This document shows, in pieces, positions 60,818-64,000 of a stretch of 64,000 nucleotides of DNA. The notes beneath the pieces were generated by a model that saw only the letters and a list, made by a program, of their open reading frames with translations, was not told the origin of the DNA and did not search any database. The stretch is from NCBI RefSeq assembly GCF_042665075.1, contig NZ_JBHTBR010000005.1:186001-250000 (forward strand), in the 5' to 3' direction. Made by a program: the position numbers and the translations under genes. The DNA comes from Hirschia litorea (GTDB taxonomy: Bacteria; Pseudomonadota; Alphaproteobacteria; Caulobacterales; Hyphomonadaceae). Each line of letters begins with the position of its first letter. Positions within the stretch are counted from its first letter, which is position 1.

Positions 60818-61953
60818 TATGGTATAAACCGTCTCATAGAGATTTCAGGGCGTCGGCGTGTTAATGCTAAAGCAAGTCCTAGCGTTAATGCAGAACCCAA
60901 TAAAGAGGAACCTCCGTAGGAAATAAACGGCAAGGTCATCCCTTTGTTAGGAATAAGCGCAATATTCACACTGATATTTATCGCAGCCTGCAAACCAAAA
61001 AGCGCATATAACCCAGCTGCAGCAGACCGTGGATAAGGGTCTGGATGGCGAGAGGCAGTTAAAATCCCTCGCACAGTAATCAACGCAAATAATATAATCA
61101 GCGCTAAACACACTAACAAACCAAATTCTTCGCCAATGACGGAATAAATAAAGTCAGTATGAGCATCTGGCAGATCATGTTTAATTTGCCCTTCTCCCAT
61201 GCCGGCACCAAGCAGCCCCCCGCGCTCCAGTGCTTCACGTGCTGTATCCACTTGGTATGTGTCATAATCTGATGGATTTAGAAATGCATTCACACGGTGG
61301 CGCACGTGCGGGAACAAAGCAAATAAACCACCGCCCAACGCCGCAAACCCCAGCCCTAAAGCCAATACCCACCAAAGCGTAATGCCCGACACAAAAAACG
61401 TCACAAGAAAACCAGCCGTCAGCAAAGCCGATTGCCCGACATCCGGTTGCAATAGCAACAAACCCAAAGTCGCTACAAACAAAACAAACGCAACCAAAGT
61501 CCAAGGTGCATTGGGAAAATGCTCCCTCTGCGCAAGTAGCCACCCAATCAACAATATCAGTGACGGCTTCACCATCTCCGATGGTTGAAACGTCATACCA
61601 GCTAATCGAATCCAACGTTGCGCACCTTTAGCCTCATGACCAAATAAAAGCACATAAGCCATCAGTAAGAAGCTTGTCACAAACACCAACGCCGCAACAC
61701 GCCGTGCCCAGGGAGGGGTCAGGATAGAAGCACCCACCAACAACACAGCCGACATGCACATAAAAGCTGCCTGCCGGTACACAAAATAATAGGGATCAGA
61801 AAAACCAATTCGGTCCGCAGCTGCTGGTCCAGCCGCCAATGACACCAGCAAGCCTACCCCCATTAAAAGGAATAAGCTTGTAAGCATCATTTTATCTACG
61901 GTGCGCCACCACTCCGCCAATAAAGACCGATCAGAACGCGCAAAGCTGGTCAT
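60817..61953 (-). CDS. ftsW: Lipid II polymerase FtsW (SEDS family)
   Basis: 378 residues, about ten membrane helices. SEDS-family glycosyltransferase that polymerises lipid II at the septum. KMMLTSLFLLMGVGLLVSLAAGPAAADRIG opens, RWIRLAGMTFQPSEMVKPSLILLIGWLLA is family-typical, then LLQPDVGQSALLTAGFLVTFFVSG, GEGQIKHDLPDAHTDFIYSVIGEEFGLL and NIALIPNKGMTLPFISYGGSSLLGSALTLGLALAL. The catalytic Asp is in the loop after DAHTDF or in the LLQPDVGQ loop. One-base overlap with murG. Confidence 0.97.
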   Translation of the reverse strand: MTSFARSDRSLLAEWWRTVDKMMLTSLFLLMGVGLLVSLAAGPAAADRIGFSDPYYFVYRQAAFMCMSAVLLVGASILTPPWARRVAALVFVTSFLLMAYVLLFGHEAKGAQRWIRLAGMTFQPSEMVKPSLILLIGWLLAQREHFPNAPWTLVAFVLFVATLGLLLLQPDVGQSALLTAGFLVTFFVSGITLWWVLALGLGFAALGGGLFALFPHVRHRVNAFLNPSDYDTYQVDTAREALERGGLLGAGMGEGQIKHDLPDAHTDFIYSVIGEEFGLLVCLALIILFALITVRGILTASRHPDPYPRSAAAGLYALFGLQAAINISVNIALIPNKGMTLPFISYGGSSLLGSALTLGLALALTRRRPEISMRRFIP

Positions 61954-61985
61954 GTCTCGCCATCTCCGGGTTCGTCCTCACCCTT

Positions 61986-63404
61986 TCAGGCGATAACTTT
62001 GCTCACTTGCTCTAATTCCAATGCGTGAACATGGTCCTTAAACGCATCTCCCCGCGCTTCAAAATCTTTAAACTGATCAAAGCTTGCACATGCAGGCGAG
62101 AATAAAACGACTGGATTTTCAACCCCTGAAGCACGTGCATCCCTGTAAGCAGCAGCGACCGCCACATCCAAAGTCTCACAATTTACCGTCTCAACTTTAC
62201 CTTTCAACGTATTGGCAAAGTCAGCCATTGCATGACCAATCAAATAGGCTTTGTGAATACTGCTAAAGTATGGAGATAATGCATCAATCCCATCATCTTT
62301 TGCGCGTCCACCCGCAATCCAGAATGCCCCCGGATAAGCCCGCAAAGCTTGTTCCGCCGCTTGCGCATTTGTCGCTTTGGAATCGTTCACAAAGGCGACT
62401 TTTCCAACACTACCAACGCTTTCAAGACGGTGCGCAAGTCCAGGGAAGGAATTTATACCATCCAAAATTTCAACGGCATCTAATCCAAGCGCCTGACAAG
62501 CAGCGTAAGCGGCAGCAGCATTTTGATGATTGTGTTGTCCCGGCAGTGCCCGCGCACCCGCAAGGCTAACAGTTGTATCTGTGTGGCCTGATAGACTATC
62601 GGACAGCACACCATCGAGCACTGATACACCGCGCCCCAAGGCCATTTCTGCCGATACAGGACATACTCGACGCGTATTTTCAGCGGCTAAACGCGTGCAC
62701 AATATTTGAGTACGCATATCATCAACACCAACAACCGCTGTATCCATTTGCGTTTGATTGCGGAAAATACGCGCTTTAGCAGCAACATACCCCGCCATAC
62801 CGCCGTGACGATCTAAATGATCTGGTGATACATTGAGGAAAACAGCAACATTACAGCGCAAACTGTCGATCAAATCCAATTGGTAGGATGACAATTCCAG
62901 CACATAGATTGAGTTTGCAGTCATTGGTTTAAGGTCTAAAACACCTACACCAATATTACCGCCAACACGTACATCTTTTCCAGCACGTTCAAGAATGTGC
63001 CCAATCAACGCCGTTGTCGTAGACTTCCCGTTTGTTCCAGTAATCCCTACAATTTTAGGCCGCGCATGAGCTGGCAATGCCGCCACAGCCTGGGCAAACA
63101 ATTCCATGTCTCCAACAACTGGAACGCCGACCATTTGCGCCATTTTAACAACGCGATGCGGCTCTGGGTAACGGAAAGGTACACCTGGAGATAACACCAA
63201 TGCAGAGAACTTCTGCCAGTCCATCTTATTGATATCTGAAATCGTCAAACCATCGGCAGCGGCACGCTCACGGGAGACCTCATTGTCATCCCACGCATGA
63301 ACACGCGCACCACCAGCAATTAACGCTTTCGCTGCGGATATCCCCGTACGGCCCAAGCCGAAGAGTGCGATATCCTTACCTTTATATACGGAAACAGGGA
63401 TCAT
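61986..63404 (-). CDS. murD: UDP-N-acetylmuramoylalanine--D-glutamate ligase
   Basis: 472 residues. KDIALFGLGRTGISAAKALIAGGARVHAWDD, LSPGVPFRYPEPHRVV, GITGTNGKSTTTALIGHIL (ATP loop), LELSSYQLDLIDSLRCNVAVFLNVSPDHLDRHGG, LPGQHNHQNAAAAYAAC, HRLESVGSVGKVAFVNDSKATNAQAAEQAL and LFSPACASFDQFKDFEARGDAFK. Seven bases after mraY and 32 before ftsW. Confidence 0.98.
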   Translation of the reverse strand: MIPVSVYKGKDIALFGLGRTGISAAKALIAGGARVHAWDDNEVSRERAAADGLTISDINKMDWQKFSALVLSPGVPFRYPEPHRVVKMAQMVGVPVVGDMELFAQAVAALPAHARPKIVGITGTNGKSTTTALIGHILERAGKDVRVGGNIGVGVLDLKPMTANSIYVLELSSYQLDLIDSLRCNVAVFLNVSPDHLDRHGGMAGYVAAKARIFRNQTQMDTAVVGVDDMRTQILCTRLAAENTRRVCPVSAEMALGRGVSVLDGVLSDSLSGHTDTTVSLAGARALPGQHNHQNAAAAYAACQALGLDAVEILDGINSFPGLAHRLESVGSVGKVAFVNDSKATNAQAAEQALRAYPGAFWIAGGRAKDDGIDALSPYFSSIHKAYLIGHAMADFANTLKGKVETVNCETLDVAVAAAYRDARASGVENPVVLFSPACASFDQFKDFEARGDAFKDHVHALELEQVSKVIA

Positions 63405-63411
63405 GCTGGCG

Positions 63412-64000
63412 CTACCTCAGTTTCAATGTGGCAAGGCCAATCAGCGCGAATACCGCTGACATGATCCAAAAGCGCACAACAACGCGCGTTTCGGGCCAAC
63501 CATCTTTTTGGAAATGGTGATGCAAGGGAGCCATTTTGAAAATGCGCTTGCCTTCACCTGTAAGTTTACGTGTTAGTTTGAAATACCCAACTTGCATCAT
63601 CACAGAGAGCGCTTCTAAAACGAATAAAAAGCCAATAATAACCAACGCAAATTCATATTTGACAGCCACAGCAACAACGCCGAGCAGTCCACCCAAACCA
63701 AGCGATCCCGTATCGCCCATAAACACCTTAGCGGGAAATGTATTATACCATAAGAAACCCATTCCAGCGCCGATAAGCCCTGCCAACAATACGGCCAGCT
63801 CACCCGTTCCAGGCGTGAATTGAATGCCCAAATACTCCGCAAACACGAAGTTACCTGTAAGATATGCGATCAACGCATAAGCCATCGCTGCAAAAATTGT
63901 CGGAACAATCGCGAGGCCATCTAATCCATCAGTGAAGTTCACTGCATTAGCAGAACCCACAATGACGATAATACCAAACAAAATGAAGAACCCGCCCAGC
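63412..64000 (-). CDS. mraY: Phospho-N-acetylmuramoyl-pentapeptide-transferase (C-terminal part)
   Basis: Runs off the right edge; the last ~195 codons are present. Makes lipid I from UDP-MurNAc-pentapeptide. Signatures: NAVNFTDGLDGLAIVP (Asp pair of the catalytic site), NTFPAKVFMGDTGSLGLGGLLG and APLHHHFQKDGWPETRVVVRFWIMS with the His triplet. Five or six membrane helices in this part. The frame stays open to base 64000 (codons read ...LGGFFILFGIIV), so a TTG seen at 63981 is internal. Confidence 0.97.
   Translation of the reverse strand, partial: LGGFFILFGIIVIVGSANAVNFTDGLDGLAIVPTIFAAMAYALIAYLTGNFVFAEYLGIQFTPGTGELAVLLAGLIGAGMGFLWYNTFPAKVFMGDTGSLGLGGLLGVVAVAVKYEFALVIIGFLFVLEALSVMMQVGYFKLTRKLTGEGKRIFKMAPLHHHFQKDGWPETRVVVRFWIMSAVFALIGLATLKLR

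Overview
The window is a chromosomal segment of a moderate-GC (by eye mid-40s %) alphaproteobacterium. The evidence is a circularly permuted two-piece tmRNA gene, an alpha-type SspB adaptor, DUF2853 and DUF4169 proteins, and the FtsZ C-terminal peptide type. The mix of envelope genes, TonB receptors and an LpxR-like protein would suit a Hyphomonadaceae/Maricaulales-type stalked or prosthecate marine bacterium (for example Hirschia-like). That family-level placement is inference only.

Layout. 1-3099, minus strand: a partial Ala-rich lipoprotein, thyA, a dienelactone hydrolase, a GNAT acetyltransferase and a small unknown protein. 3530-3850: ssrA (tmRNA). 3890-6674: a DUF2061 membrane protein under a Fur-like box, divergent from a ZnuD-type zinc receptor preceded by a Zur-like box. 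6809-12159, plus strand: VOC protein, O-acetylhomoserine sulfhydrylase, SspB, a 2OG oxygenase, DUF2853, OsmC and DM13 proteins. 12244-15175, minus: two DUF2383-like paralogues flanking a membrane-anchored Rossmann/TIR-like protein. 15473-18715: fumC, LpxR-like deacylase, cysteine-cluster protein. 18712-20877: Ada/AlkA fusion divergent from ogt, an alkylation repair pair. 20994-31304: acyl-CoA dehydrogenase, small proteins, lipoprotein, old yellow enzyme, ClC transporter, SASA esterase, UvrD/PcrA helicase.

31326-34280 is the most accessory-looking stretch: an AT-rich orphan gene, six tandem copies of a ~167-bp unit made of two opposed REP palindromes, a REP-associated tyrosine transposase (RAYT), a further REP and a YkgJ-type protein. 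Then come a flagellar-rod-like small protein, prmA and an aminopeptidase P.

37919-64000 is the division and cell-wall (dcw) region, on the minus strand, read right to left: mraY, murD, ftsW, murG, murC, [four unrelated genes], murB, [three unrelated genes including two tandem TonB-receptor-like barrels], ddl, ftsQ, ftsA, ftsZ, then lpxC, bamD, recN, ligA. The normally compact murC-murB-ddl block is split twice by genes that mostly run on the opposite strand. Peptidoglycan precursor synthesis (mur genes, ddl, mraY), septum assembly (ftsQAZW), lipid A synthesis (lpxC) and outer-membrane protein assembly (bamD) thus sit together. I found no tRNA, rRNA or CRISPR array. Unlisted gaps shorter than about 300 bases show nothing I could assign.
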